64,000 bases of DNA from Sclerotinia nivalis (taxonomy: Eukaryota > Ascomycota > Leotiomycetes > Helotiales > Sclerotiniaceae). The stretch's first letter is position 1, and every line of letters starts with the position of its first letter. Shown in pieces: positions 22,024 to 35,181 of the stretch. Where the stretch lies: the NCBI GenBank assembly GCA_029531795.1, contig JAPEIS010000013.1, positions 1,674,001 through 1,738,000 on the forward strand, written 5' to 3'. The position numbers and the translations under genes are program-made. The notes beneath the pieces are model-generated. The model ran no database searches. It had not been told where the DNA came from and was given only the letters and a program-made list of their open reading frames with translations.

Positions 22024-25000
22024 ATGGCGTATTTAGCCCCGGTACATCGACCAAGTAGTACACGTCTTACATTACGATTGAATCTTCTAGATCACAGAGA
22101 AGAATGTCTAGTACTTGCGTAAGTAACATCCTATACAAGCTTCCATGATACGAACTCACAACGCGACCATATACTAATTTCTAAACAGCAAAGCAAATCG
22201 ATTGGAAATATGGAGGGCCACAGAAGAAGGCCTCACAATGGCATACTCAAAATCTATATATGGCCGCATATCCATGCTCCAAAAGATCCAACCCGCCGGA
22301 TCCAAAACCGATCACCTCTTCGTAGGAACAGTTCGAGCACAATACTTTACCGTGATGTGGAATCCTAATACGCATAAATTGGATACCATGCAATCATTTG
22401 TCGATATTTCCCAAGAACATATGCGGGATTCGGAAAGTAGGGATAGATGTCTTGTGGATCCGACGGGGCGATTATTGGTTATGGAATTGTATGAGGGAGT
22501 GTTGAATTTGGTGAAGATTGTGAAGCCGAGGGGAGGCAAGACGGATTATCTGGAGAAACCGGAACAAGTTAGGATTTCGGAGATGAAGGTTAGGGCGAGT
22601 GCGTTTCTGTATACGGATACCAAACAGCCGAAATTGGCGTTACTTTACCAGGACGCGAGGGAGAATGTGAGGTTGGCGACATATAGGATGTTGGATGATA
22701 AAGGGCATTCCCATTTGCAGTTTGATCCGAAGAAAAATAGAGAGAATGATGTGGATGATTTGTGTGTTGGGGCTATGCATATCATACCCGTTCCGAAGGG
22801 GGGAGATGAGGGGAGCAAGAGATATATTGTTAGGAATGCGACGACTGCGAAGGCTAATTTGGGAGGAGTGGTTGTTCTAGGAGAGACGAAGTTTACTTAT
22901 CTGGATGATGAGAGTAAAGCTATTGTCGAATATGCGCTAGATGAGGCTGTATTATGGGCTGCGTGGGAACCAATAGATGAGAGGAATTATCTGCTGGGAG
23001 ATGATTATGGATATTTATACCTTTTCACGATACTGGTCGATGGTGCTACAGTTACTGGAATGAAGGTTTTGAAACTAGGCCAGGTATCTAAGCCTACGTC
23101 TTTAGAGAACCTGGGAAATGGAGTGTTCTACGTTGCTTCGCATGAAGCAGACAATCAAGTCATTCAAGTAGATTTGGAGAGTCCGGATCATAGTGTTACG
23201 GTATTACAGGTACTACCGAATATTGCGCCCATACTAGATTTCACAATCATGGATATGGGTGGAAGAGAGGGTGAGACTCAATTGAGTGAGTACTCTTCGG
23301 GTCAGGCTCGATTAGTCACGGGTAGTGGAGGGTTTGAGGGAGGAAGTTTAAGAAGTGTTCGAAGTGGCGTTGGGCTTGATGACATTGCAATACTTGCCGA
23401 AATGGAGGGTATTCGTAAGGTTTTCGCATTACATTCTGGCCCGAGTCTGCCGAATGATACTCTTGTAGTGTCATTTTCCACAGAAACTCGATTCTTCAAG
23501 TTCGATTCAAGAGGAGATATCGAAGAGGTGAACACTATCAGGAATTTATCGGCTGCCTCAGAAACATTACTAACTTATAATCTCGATAATGGTTGTATAC
23601 TACAAGTCACCCAACATGAGGTAGCAATACATGGCAAATCCCCGGGGCATCGATGGCAACCTCCTGACGGAGAAATTATCACAGCAGCTTCGGGGAACCA
23701 GAACTATATTTTGCTTTCATCTAATGGACGTACATTGGTCACTTTGTCAATTCAACAAAATCTAGCCGAAGTTGCGTTTCAGGAGCTTGGGGATGATCAA
23801 GTAGCTTGCATACATGTACCTCAGTTATTGGGAGATATAGGTGTTGTTGGTTTATGGAAATCAGGATCAATATCTCTACTTGATCTAAAAACTCTCAACA
23901 CTATCGTATCCGAAGATTTACGACGAAACGATGGTGCTTCTATACCGAGAGACATTGCTCTTACTCAAATTTTGCCTCCGGAACTTTCGGGTCCAACATT
24001 GTTTGTGAGTATGGAAGATGGTATTGTGTTGAGTTTCGATGTCGATAGTGAGAACTGTTCGCTTTCCGGAAGAAAAAGTATTGTCCTCGGTACACAACAG
24101 GCACGACTTCAAATTTTGCCACGAGATAATACCACTTTCAATGTTTTTGCAACTTGTGAGCATCCTAGTTTGATATACGGTTCTGAGGGCAGGACTGTAT
24201 ATTCGGCTGTTACAGCTGAAGATGCGGTCACAGTATGCTCTTTCAACAGTGAAGCATATCTTGATTCAGTAGTCGTGGCTACAACGAATGAGCTCAAACT
24301 CTCAATCATCGACAATGAACGGAGAACACATGTCAGAACTTTACCGATTGGCGAAACTGTCAGGAGAATAGCATACTCGGCCAAAGAGAGGGCATTTGCT
24401 ATTGGAGCCATCAAACGTGAATTAACGAAAGGACAAGAAATCGTCACTACTTCTTTTAGATTGGTGGATGAGGTCGTTTTCGGTGAACTAGGCGAGCCAT
24501 TTTACTTACCACCCAATGACGAAATCATCGAAAGTGTTATACGAGCCGAACTTCCAACAAAATATGGAGATGGTGAACTAGTTGAGCGCTTTCTCGTTGG
24601 TACCAGTTTCCTCCATGACCACGATGTAAATGTTCGTGGTCGTCTTCTTATCTTCGGTGTCAATAGTGACAGAACTCCATACATAATCGCTTCTCACACT
24701 CTAAAAGGGTCTTGCAGATGCATTGGTGTTCTTAATGATAAAATTGTGGCGGCACTTAATAAAACCGTTGTCATGTACGATTACGAAGAAACGTCCCGTA
24801 CTACTGCCAATCTTCGAAAAGTTGCTACCTATCGCTGTTCAACATGTCCAATTGATATCGATATCAGAGGCAACATAATAGCCGTAGCAGATATCATGAA
24901 ATCCGTCGCCCTCGTCGAATATACACCGGGTGTCGATGGCCTACCAGACAAACTCGAGGAAGTGGGAAGACATGCACAACAAGTTTTCGCAACGAGTGTA

Positions 25001-25623
25001 GCCGAGGTAGATACAGATACTTATTTGGAATCAGATCATGATGGGAATCTCATTGTGTTAAAGAGGAATCGCGAAGGAGTTACCAGGGAAGATAAACTCA
25101 GGCTTGAGGTTCTCTGTGAAATGAATTTGGGAGAGATGGTAAATAAGATTAAAAGGATTAATGTAGAAACATCAAAAGATGCATTACTACTCCCTCGAGC
25201 CTTCGTCGCAACAGTACGTTTCCCCTTCCGCCTCCCTTCCCCTTTTCCAACTAATCTCAGCTACTAACAACCACAATCCAGACCGAAGGTTCCATCTACC
25301 TCTTCTCCCTCATCCCCCCTCAAAACCAAGACCTCTTAATGCGTCTCCAAACCCGCCTCGCATCTCTTCCGGCCCGCTCTCTCAGAGACCCTTCCTTCCC
25401 AGCTCCCATCGAATTCAGTCCCGGCAATCTCGACTTCGATAAATATAGATCGTACGTATCGGCCGTGAGGGAAACAAATGAACCCTTTCGATTTGTGGAT
25501 GGGGAGTTGATTGAACGGTTTTTGGATTTGGAGGGCGGGGTTCAGGAGAGGATTTGTGAGGGCTTGGGGGTTAGGGCGGAGGATTTGAGGGGGGTGGTGG
25601 AAGGGTTGAGGAGGTTGTGTTAG
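22024..25623 (+). CDS. ddb1: DNA damage-binding protein 1 (DDB1), CUL4 ligase adaptor
   Basis: DDB1 links Cullin-4 to substrate receptors and acts in UV-damage recognition and replication control. ATG at 22024; exon 1 is 22024-22118, a 70-bp intron (22119-22188) leads to exon 2 (22189-25213), then a 68-bp intron (25214-25281; GTACGT, ACTAAC branch) and exon 3 (25282-25623), giving 1153 residues, close to the 1140 of other DDB1s. The N-terminal beta-propeller (MMS1_N type) starts with CLVLAKANRLEIWRATEEGL and YGRISMLQ. Family landmarks are YLLGDDYGYLYLFTI and IYLFSLIPP with the acidic DDLLMRLQ-like exit, plus the CPSF_A C-terminal domain with RFVDGELIERFLDL, the DDB1 C-terminal helical signature. 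CPSF160 and SF3b130 share the architecture, but the N-terminal and C-terminal landmarks fit DDB1 best. Confidence 0.92.
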
Positions 25624-26118
25624 GTGTGATGGGTTGTGGTGGAAAAGGGGAAGGGGAAGGGGGGAGGGGAAAATATGAAATGGGAGAATGGAGAAGGGAA
25701 AGGGAAAAGAGGAAATCTCATTTTTCGAGCATCGATCGATCGGGATATAAAATACATAGTAAGTAGCACAAAACAAAACGTAAGAATATAAAGTATAAGT
25801 ATAAAGGTATAAGTATGCTAAACCCGCATATTATATTAAATTAAGATGATACAAGAGGCCCAAAAGCCATAGAAATAAGTCAATCCAAATACTTGAAACC
25901 TCAAAATGTAAAAATGCGTATCTATTAATTTTTTCTCCGTAGTAGAAAGCTTCCTGGTTGTAGATCAGGCGAGGAAGCTCAAGTCGGGGTACCTATGTAT
26001 TTAACGATTTTCCGATGACATGTGCAAGAAGTCACGGTTAAGCTCACACATGTAATATCTCATAATGGATCGTGGTAGTGTATATTTATTCATCTTTATT
26101 GACCTCATCGTGGAATGA
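25624..26118. other. Convergent 3' intergenic region
   Basis: The 495-bp interval lies between ddb1 and the dehydrogenase gene, both ending here. It contains a G/A-rich stretch (25640-25710) after the ddb1 stop and then AT-rich DNA with ATAAGTATAAAGGTATAAGT short repeats near 25790-25815. Confidence 0.5.
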
Positions 26119-27431
26119 CTACGCCGAACCACTAATATATCTATATACAACAGAGAAGTCCTTGCCTTTACAATTCTCCTGTTGTTCTACAGTTTCATAA
26201 ACCTCTTGAGCTTTATTACCAAGCTCAAGTTTGGCCCGAACTTCTTCTGCTGCTTTTAATGCAAGTCCTAGATCTTTCTTCATAAGACTTATACCGAATC
26301 CCCCACTGTAATCTCTTTCGACTGGAGCGCCAGCTACTACACCTTTAACTGGGTTGTTGAGTTCACTTGGCCAGCATTTGCCAGTACTGCTGTTGATCAG
26401 ATTACCTAGGACTTGTGGATCGAGACCCAACGTAATTCCTAGGTTCATGGCTTCAGCTGTTGCAATGTTGTTGATGGCAAGAAGATAGTTATTGGCGAGC
26501 TTTCCGGAAAGACCTGCTCCTTGGGCTCCGCAATGCAACACCCTCTTGCCCATCATCGTGAGTATTGGATTGATACGATCTACTAGATCATCCGGTGCCC
26601 CAAGCATGAAGGTTAAAGTTCCCGCGGTTGCGCCAACAACACCTCCTGACATTGGTGCATCAACAAATCGTCCTTGCTGCGTAGTGTGAACTGCCCTAGC
26701 AACTTCTTTGGAAGACGTTGGATCAATTGTAGAACAATCAATGAAGAGACGGTCTGAATTGGCGACTACGGATGTAGAGAGTGGAGGCTTAAGTATCTGA
26801 CCAAAGACACTTTGCACATGTGATGGTTCAGGTAAAACGGTAATGGTAACTTCCTGTAAACATTGATTATTAGCAGTTTGAAAGAGATATGTATCAAGAT
26901 AAATAGACAATTAATTGTAATAAATCAGAGGATTGGCTTTGTTGTATAATATAAAAATCATTAGAAGATCAACCAAGACGGTTGACCCCAACTTAGATCA
27001 TTCATGGAACAAACTCATCATATAAATATGGAAGAAATTGAGGGTATCAAAAGAAACAAAAATAACCGGAATAACTTACAGAATTCTCAGCAGCTTCCCT
27101 AACATTGCTTGCAGCCTCTACAGCAGCACCACTCCCAAGAGCTTTCGTATCTTTCGTGAATCTCTCGACTGCATCAGTGTTGATATCATAAACTCGAATT
27201 GTGTCGGCAGAAGGTAATTTTGCTTGGAGATTTCTCGCCATATTGTATCCTACGTGATGTTAGCAATTGATTCTTCATTTTGGTACATAGAGAAGTAAAC
27301 ATACCCATTTGACCAAGACCAATAAATCCCCATTGTGCCTGTCTTCCCATTGAAGATGAGAAGCCTCTTTGCTGAACAGATCGGATTAATGACCGCGCAG
27401 CGGGTGCAGTCGTCCTCACATTTACCCTCAT
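26119..27431 (-). CDS. 3-hydroxyisobutyrate dehydrogenase, mitochondrial
   Basis: This enzyme oxidises 3-hydroxyisobutyrate to methylmalonate semialdehyde with NAD in valine breakdown. ATG at 27429-27431. Exons are 27305-27431, 27080-27249 and 26119-26853; introns are 55 bp and an unusually long 226 bp; the product is 343 residues. An Arg/Ser/Thr-rich presequence (about 1-27, ending QQRGFSSS) indicates mitochondrial import. The Rossmann motif GFIGLGQMG is at about 35-43. The substrate signature FVDAPMSGGVVGA and the catalytic Lys in GLSGKLANNYLLAI follow, then KDLGLAL, all diagnostic of the family. In-frame codons further upstream begin with GTG and are not used as the start. Confidence is high for the family and good for the exact valine-pathway role. 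Confidence 0.93.
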
Positions 27432-28735
27432 CTTCACAATCCAATTTCCAATCTAAGATTCTGCAAAGAAAATTGGAAAAGAAGTGTGGAAGTGGGAATC
27501 TGGGAGTTGTGGTAATAACCACCAGATGAAGCGGATAGATGCGGGCAACGGTAAAAGCTGACGAATGAACGAATGCGGGCAGTCTCTCGGGTGATAGTTG
27601 GTTGAATGGGGAAGGAGTGTATGGAGAATGATGGAGAATGTGGGGAAGTTGGTCGCGCTGCTTTTGTTTGCTTGTCTGTCTGGGAGCTTTTATCCCGATA
27701 TCCGATATCCTATCCCGAGGAACGAGGAAAGTAAACAAGATCAGCAAGCAGGTTTTGCTGTGATGCTGTGATAGGAAATACCTCACATGAGGTTACCCTT
27801 GAAAACTACATGCTTGCTAGTAAATGCTAAATATAACTTTAGCTAGGTGGATGAATGTATAGCAAAAGAATTGATTATTGACTACTCCATGAGAAGAACT
27901 TCATTGTGTAGAGATGGTAAAAGTAAAGAAAAAATTTGGAACAAAATTGGAAAGAGAATTGAAGAAAAAATTAAAAATTGAAGGAGAAAAGTTCTCTCGC
28001 AAATTCGAAATTTATGCTTAGTCATTTACTAAGCGAAAGAGCATTGCTAAACTCATGCAGTACCGTTAATAACACGATAATGATAATGCACATCAATACG
28101 TCATCAGACAGTCACAAATACATCAATAAACAGATGAATATATTCCTCCTCAATCAATATAAATATACATTTCCACCAATAAAAATCACAAACAAATAGC
28201 AACCCTATAGTCTGGCGTTCTATTTTCCCTATTTATCCTACCTATCCTACCCATATATCTATCCATATTATCCCGTGTGTTTGATGTAAATGAATATCAT
28301 ATGAATTCCCCCACATCCAAAGCAAAATCCACGCATTGCGTCAAGCTACCTATAATGAATGATGAATGTCGATCCCATCATCAGTACCACAATAAAATCT
28401 TCCGGAAATCGGCTCAGGTGATGCGGGGTTGTTCGAGTCCCTGCTCATTGAAAGAAACAAAGAAAAAACGTGGGAAACATGTTGATGAAGTAATTAGAAT
28501 AGTATAATTATTATGCACGTATCCCTGACCCCAAATATTGACTCACTATGCTATAAACGATTGTCAAGAGCCCAAATGGTAGCTCATTCTTCCTGAGATG
28601 CTATTCTATGGCCGATTCCTGTATGGTATCCAAAATCTTGACCCAAGTCCGAACCCCTATTCAAAAAGAACCGCCCAGGAGAACATTATATACCCTCACA
28701 TCTATCTCCGCCCATCCCATCACATTCCTTCTCAT
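27432..28735. other. Intergenic region, no gene seen
   Basis: About 1.3 kb between the dehydrogenase start and the 3' end of the GNAT gene. The left 350 bases are the dehydrogenase promoter/leader. A CTATCC/CTACCC-like repeat (28229-28272) and a weak tRNA-T-arm-like match near 28418-28440 were examined and not called. Confidence 0.4.
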
Positions 28736-30115
28736 TTATCTCTTCTTCCCCCTCCCACTCTCGAGTACCGCCTCCAATGCACCAGCAGCCCTCCTCTCCC
28801 TCCTTCTGAACTCCCCATTGAGCATTTCCGGTAATATCATCTTCGCATTTGCATGTTCCTTAGCAAACCCCACTTCAGCTGAATTTCCTAACTTTCCCCT
28901 AGTCGCCCTAACCGCCTCTTCCAACATCTCCGTTCCCACACCCGTACCTCTGTACCTTACTTTTGTAGTCCACGCTCTCACTACACCTTTCCCTCCCTTC
29001 TTTCCACTTTTTCCTCTCTTTGGCGATCCATTGATGTGAGGCGCTCGCTCAATACGTAGTATAAGTGCTCCAATAATTTCATCCCCATATCGAGATCCAA
29101 TGATAACATCCTCCTCTCCCCCATCATTCCTAGCAAAATCCCAATTGAACTCCTCGGCCGTGTGTAAATATCCCGCAGTTGCAGCTCGTACTGCTACCAA
29201 ACATGCCATTGTTACTCCTGCAAGTGTAGTTCCTAGTAATCCAAAATCACTGGTGTCTGTGTATTGCCATTTTGTAACAATTCCTATTATTAATGCGTAT
29301 AGTGTAAGGGTGAGAGGATGGAAAATAATCGCTTGAGCGGCGATTTGTCGTTGCTGGGCAATAGAGTCTGCAACCAGTTTTAGGGCTTTCATTTTATCTT
29401 CTTCCGTGGTTAAGGCGGTAGTCGTGAGAGAGGGAATGCCATCGAGCGGATTGGGCACAATGATGTCATCATCGATATTGGAAGACATGGTTGCGAGGGA
29501 GGACGGGCGAAGGGATGGAAGGGTCTGAGAAGAAGACGCGTAGAGAACAGGTGTTGAAGATGTAGAGTTGAGGCTTGACGGTGGTAGGACTAGATTTGCT
29601 CGAAGGAAAGTGAAGAACGCTGGTGGGGGTTGGCTGTTAGCAAAGGTAGGCTAACCTTATGAATTTTTGCTTGATGATAAACGATTGACATTGGCAAAAT
29701 AAAAAGTACCTTGAGATGTGAATATTCTCTTCTCACTCACAATTGAGGAATAGAGTAGAGAAAGTGAAGAAAATGAATGCACTCAAAGGAATGAATGTAT
29801 TTGGTTGGATAGCGTCCCACCTGCTCAGCATGAAAATTTTATAGAAACCCTTTTCAAAAACTTTTGTCTTCCCAAAACCACCAATTTTTTTGGGGTACAA
29901 TTCGAATGCAGTATTCTTACAAAAATAACAAAAGAGAATAAGAAAAAGAGTAATAAATGAAGAAACTCACCAGCACTAGCCAGAAATCCCGGGACAGCAT
30001 TCATTTTATCCACCACAATATTGGCAGCGGTAATACTAGTTAACGTCGTACCATCATATTCATACTGCGACCTTCTCAATTCTCTAGGAAGAGGTAAATG
30101 CACGTGTCTAGGCAT
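28736..30115 (-). CDS. Membrane-anchored GNAT-family N-acetyltransferase-like protein
   Basis: The core exon (28736-29619) encodes a 250-residue frame from Met at 29486-29488 that is clearly coding. It has a hydrophobic double helix (residues about 50-105: FHPLTLTLYALIIGIVTKW, then GTTLAGVTMACLVAVRAATAGY) and then an acetyltransferase fold with the acetyl-CoA motif A as VRYRGTGVGTEMLEEAVR. The sequence 5' of that Met stays open for 43 codons to a good acceptor at 29620. Across a 351-bp intron (29620-29970; GTGAGT donor) it joins in frame to an exon starting at ATG 30113-30115 (MPRHVHLPLPREL). I therefore prefer the two-exon model of 342 residues; the shorter start at 29488 is the alternative. 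The substrate is unknown. The orientation of the hydrophobic segment suggests an ER or organelle membrane anchor. Confidence 0.6.
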
Positions 30116-32160
30116 TTCCCCAAAAAGGTAACTGTTACCAAATAATCAAGCCTTTTCGGTTCTTTTCGCAATTTCCGATACCATTCATGGAAAAAGGGAT
30201 GATTGATACCAATTTTATTGAATCGTTTCTGATTTCTTTTGGGAATTTGTGATGAAAATTCAAGGATCTTAACTTTTTATATGGGATTTTTGGGGTACTT
30301 ACTGACGTATGAAATCTGCACGTGGGGGATCCAATTCAATCGGTGTTTATCTTCTTATCAATATGCCAAGAGTTTAAAGTTTGATGAACATCCAGGAATT
30401 ATTTGGACCCAAGACAAGGGGAAGTTGCGACACAAATCATGATTGATCATTTTCAGTGGATGAAGATAGGGCTTAGTAGCCGAGGGGATGAAGGGGATGA
30501 AGGGGGGTAGGGGCTGAAGTGGGTTGGTTGGTATCCAGACTGGTAAAGTTGCATATGTTGATTGGTGATGAATGGTTGTGTTGACGGCTGGTAGCTGTTG
30601 GTTGTGGGCTGTTACTCTTTGGCTGTGGGCTTATCGCGAGTGATAGAATATTTATTAATCCCCAGTATGCCGGCACATGTTGTGTTATGTGTTGGTATCC
30701 AATCAGTTTCACTACCAACGCTCAGGATATCTTATGTGGATAGCAAAGATAACTCGTCCGTGTGACCAAATCTATCAGGCAATCATTGCTCATGTTGGCG
30801 TGCTCAATCAGCTCTGTGTTCAAGGTATCTTTTCAGGAACATTCGATCTAACTAAGGCAGGATATTAAGAAATCACTCGGCTTTGCAGTAGCTTCAATCT
30901 GCTAACAATGACAAATAACGTCGACGAATAGTTCAGATATCAGTCACAATATCCTTGACGTCTCCACGCCGTAATTGAAATCTATATGTCATGTCGAGAC
31001 GTTAGATCCCCACATTTACGCATCATTTGGACAATTTGGCGCCAGTGCCGGTTAACCCTATGGATGTTGGGAGATACTTCGGCTATCCCGGGGTCCATCC
31101 TCTTTCACTAGACAAAAGATGGATGATTGCTAGCGAGGAGATGAGTCCGTCTCTGAAGAAGTATGAAAACGTATGAGATATCCTCGAAGCACAGCAAGAC
31201 GAAGGAAACTCTTATCATAGCCAACAACACGAAGTATTCGAGCTCCAATCTTCTTGCAATCAGAATTAGAAGCTACGAGAGGAGGAGGATCATACTGCAC
31301 TCGCATAAAGGTGGGTCAAACCCCAGTACGATATCAAGTGTGATCAGAACTGTAATGATCTTTACCATGATATATTTCTCAACAACTGTAATGATTTGCA
31401 GTTCGTAAATTCGCATTGTTTCTAAGCTGGATCGATTCCGAATATTTGGATTTGTGTAATGCACGGACTTCCATCTACTTGCTTTCTTGTTTGTATCTTT
31501 TAACATCTTCCCTCATCAAAGTTATGTTCAGTTGAAACATTCTAGTCTAATGTTCCACATATAAAAACGCTGAGCATAGCAACGAGGAAACCTCTGAATG
31601 CAACGGGAATGGAGTCTGAGTGGCTTAAGGTTGTTCCTCTATTATTAGACACTCTGGAATTCTGGAATTGGCATACAAGCGCATGTCTCCGACTCCACGA
31701 TCTTTCGGGCTTCCAACATTCCTAACATTCTTCTGCACCCCGCATCAAGAACGTGAAATAATAACTATCTCCTGGTCAACTCCAACGTTTTGATTATTCC
31801 TATTAATACAATATCAAAGCATACACCGTATACCAAGTAATCAAGCTCCTAAATGGGAATAACTTCAAATATTCTTTCATGATTACCTAGGATCACGAGG
31901 AACTTAAGAATTCGGAGGTAAACATCCTAGGCATGTGTATCATGGTAAATAATCAATTTTACAAACATCAGAGGCGGCCGTGATGGATATAAAATGGGGA
32001 AGAAGTCCTTCACCAAATCGACATCAACAGCATCAGCACCGACTTCGACAACAACTTTCCACATCTCGGCAAATATCACATCACTACACCAAACCTTCCT
32101 CCACCAACGACCACTCACAACAAACCAAACACAAACCATACACAAGAAAACCCATTCAAA
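30116..32160. other. 2-kb region without a recognisable gene
   Basis: Only short, overlapping open frames occur. A GGATGAAGGGGATGAAGGGG short repeat lies near 30484-30507. The last 130 bases before 32161 are C/A-rich, in keeping with the 5' leader of the cerato-platanin gene. Nothing else can be supported. Confidence 0.4.
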
Positions 32161-32616
32161 ATGCAATTCCGCAAAACACTCTCCCTCCTCACCGTCCTCT
32201 TCACCTCCACCCAAGCCATCCAAGTAACCTACGACCCAGGCTACGACAACGCAGCACGCTCCCTCGACCTAGTCGCCTGTTCCAACGGGCCCAACGGACT
32301 CGAAACCCGCTTCCCCCAATACAAAGTCCAAGGCGATCTCCCCACTTTCGCCCGCATCGGCGGCGCATCCACGATCGCCGGCTGGAATTCCCCCAACTGT
32401 GGCACTTGCTACAGTTTAACATATCAAGGCATCACGATCAATATTTTGGCCATCGATGCTGCGGCGACGGGATTTAATATTGCCGAGAGTGCGATGAATA
32501 CTTTGACTAATGGGAGGGCGGTCGAGTTGGGCAATATTGATGCGGATTGGATGCTCTTGACGCCGGATCAGTGTGGGTTGCCTGCTGAAGGTGGAGGGTC
32601 GCCGTGTCGTGCTTAG
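32161..32616 (+). CDS. Cerato-platanin family secreted protein
   Basis: A single-exon gene of 151 residues. ATG at 32161 follows a CAAA context. A typical signal peptide covers residues 1-19 ([15 protein letters not shown]), leaving a mature protein of about 132 residues, the family size. The family fold is shown by [20 protein letters not shown] near the mature N-terminus, then [26 protein letters not shown] and [28 protein letters not shown]. The four canonical cysteines are present (ACS, NCGTC, DQCG), plus an extra one in the short C-terminal GSPCRA tail. Members are small secreted or wall-associated proteins that bind chitin oligomers and can trigger necrosis or defence in plants. The first half is unusually GC-rich with C-ending codons, unlike the second half. 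Confidence 0.95.
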   Translation: MQFRKTLSLLTVLFTSTQAIQVTYDPGYDNAARSLDLVACSNGPNGLETRFPQYKVQGDLPTFARIGGASTIAGWNSPNCGTCYSLTYQGITINILAIDAAATGFNIAESAMNTLTNGRAVELGNIDADWMLLTPDQCGLPAEGGGSPCRA

Positions 32617-35181
32617 GTTGGGGTATTGGGGAGGAACTGAGGGGGAATTTTGGGTGGAAGGGGGGAATGGTGAAGGGATGGAGGATGGTTTGGTGTAGTG
32701 GTGTGATAATTGGACCGATGATGGATGGATATACGGTTGATCGTTTCACTGTTTGATCTTTCAAATTGACCCTTTTAATCATTTGAAATAATTATATTAT
32801 TAATCTTCTTCCATACTTGTTACTTATTACGTGGCTCATCTGTGCATTCTCATCAATGTGATTTGTGTTTTTTTTCTACTTAGCATGCCACAACGCACGG
32901 AAATACATCGACTTAACCGAGAAGTGGTATTGCTCATATTTGTTGCTGTATATGAGAAGATGTCCATTTTGCGACGGCTTAAGTAACTCGCTTGCTTTAA
33001 TGTTAAGACTCTCAAATAATGTTTCAGGGCGGGTTGGAAAACGATCTCGAATAGTGCACTGTATGTTGATTTATCGTAGCATATTCGATGGAATCCGAAG
33101 TCGACCGCTAAACAGCGTTGATATAGTAGCAAGCCAGTTCATCTCATGGCTGATGCTCGCGAAAGAAATCTGCAACGATCATAGGATTAAAGATGCGGGT
33201 AGTTCTCGAGCTCTTGTTCTTGGTCGATGTATTCATAGCGGGTATGAGTCCATAATTTGAACATGTGCCAGCCATTGCGATTCACATACGCAAACAACTT
33301 TATTTCTTGCTTGCTGACCCTATTTACTTCCTAAAAGAGCCAGATACGAATGTACCAGACTTTGTAATGGGACATAGTGTCCTATCTCCGTTCTTGTCAG
33401 TAGTGCTGGCGAGTTTGAGAACGATCTGGTTTGCTACGTTATTCTCAGCAGAAACTGTTGTAAGAGTAATGCTACTCGGAGAGTTCATATATGGAGTAAT
33501 GTACAAACTCTTGTACCAGTTCAATCTTTTGTGCTGGGCGATGGCGGAGATGAATTTTAATTCAGGCAGGTACACAGTAATTATGTAGATGAGGTCGATT
33601 ATGACCTAAAACCTCTACTCGAAGGAAATCTTTTATGAAAGCTTCACCATTAATTGGCAATCCCATGATTTCCTTTCCAAATTTGAAACACCCTGAAAGT
33701 TCATCACAAGCGTTCGGGTTTCCACGGAACTTACTCAAGGTGACTTCTCGGCCCTGGACCGCGACTCATATTGTATGATAAAAACAGTGACGAGAACTGA
33801 GATTTTGCCTAACATTAACACCATAAACATCTCATGCAGATCATGCAGTTCATGCAGTTCATACTTAGAATAAAGAAAGAAGGACACTCCAGAAATCGTT
33901 TCGACTAATATCGAGATATCAGCCTTTAGATCTAGCGAAAATGATTAAGCCAATGAAGAGATATAATATTCCCCCGAGAGAATAAACTAAATATTATGAT
34001 ACCATGAAAATAAGAATAAGCATAGTAAATTAAATTCAAACTTATTATATACTTACGAACAGAACCTGTTCCGGAAGACTGGTTACCAGAGAAAATAATC
34101 TGTGTCAAAAATATACCACAACGCCGAGTAACCGTACTTTTTAGCGAAGAGCGTCCACGATATATCTCCAAAAACTAAAATTGATCTTAAAGCCTAACTC
34201 TCGAATAGGCTAGAGTATCAGGGAAATACTCCAATACCATAACAGAAACGCAAGCTATAACGAAAAATCCAACCCAAAAGAGAAAAATTCCAGGAAATTC
34301 GAAATTCGAAAAAGTATCGCGAATGTAAAGCCTGGGAGCAAATGCCCAAGCTAAGACATAGATTGGATTGGTATAAAAATGAATGGGAATATAAGCTGGG
34401 TTCAAACTTCATACTGTGATTACTGATGAGAAAGCTTCATTTCAGCCTATTGATGAGCGTGATTGACAAACGAATTATTGAAATAGATAATAGAGGAGGA
34501 ATAGTATTGGGGAGTTGTGGGTTTGGAACTGTGCACCAATTCTAAAAGGTCTATTATCGCAGGAATTGCATGTTTAAATGTATACATGCTCTATGTCATC
34601 ACCGGACTATAGATTGATGTAGTCTACCAAGCTGCTATGCTGAAAAGAGATAAGATGCTTTAGACATCAGCCATTTTGCCAGATTTGTGATTTAGTATGC
34701 TCAAGACAGAAATGAAGCGTCAAGTTTTAACCTTTTATCCAACCATTGAAAAAGTTATTACATTACAATTATACCCGCACCGCACAAAAATCTTGCCGCT
34801 GACAAACAGAACCTTAAAACACTATAGAGTATTGCAGGAGTGTGATGGTGGCCTTAGCTAGCCAATTGGCTTGTACTGCTTTTTGATCTAACGAAAACAG
34901 GAAGAGGAAATATTGATCTGATAATTTGGAATTTCACTTCCAGATGGAAGGGAAAGGCGTTAATTAAGAAATGGAGGAAAATGTGGTACTTCAATCCCTT
35001 TCGTGTTTGACTCGGCGTATACTTCATGACAAGTAATTGTGATCGATACCACTTGACTAGCCCATCTCAGCGCCGGCTTTTAAACCTGCTCGAGATAACC
35101 CTAATAATTTATCAAGAGTCCACAGCTTCCCACAGATCAAAATTTCAAGAGCGCGAATTCATTCATTCATCCACTAATCCG
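32617..35181. other. 2.5-kb region with weak open frames only
   Basis: Open frames on both strands at 32836-33260 and 33265-33588 overlap and have no domain signature. A minus-strand frame at 34187-34405 encodes a hydrophobic 72-residue peptide described separately. A 9-bp TCATGCAGT/A tandem of three units lies at 33832-33858. No confident gene. Confidence 0.4.
34187..34405 (-). other. Hydrophobic open frame, possible fragment of a membrane protein
   Basis: The 72-codon frame reads like two membrane segments, YIPIHFYTNPIYVLAWAF and IFLFWVGFFVIACVSVMVL, followed by a charged tail. It has no credible ATG (it opens at TTG after a stop), so it would have to be a 3' exon or a relic. No neighbouring exon can be identified. 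Its amino-acid make-up is more protein-like than that of surrounding frames, but that is only an impression. Confidence 0.2.

Noticed and set aside
28352..28450. Possible tRNA with a T-arm-like GTTGTTCGAGTC and an acceptor-like pair
   Set aside because: No A box (missing GG in the D loop region) and an impossible anticodon arm; treated as chance.
32836..33588. Several 80-130 codon frames on both strands between cerato-platanin and asa1
   Set aside because: They overlap each other on opposite strands, lack domains and splice partners, and lie in AT-rich DNA.
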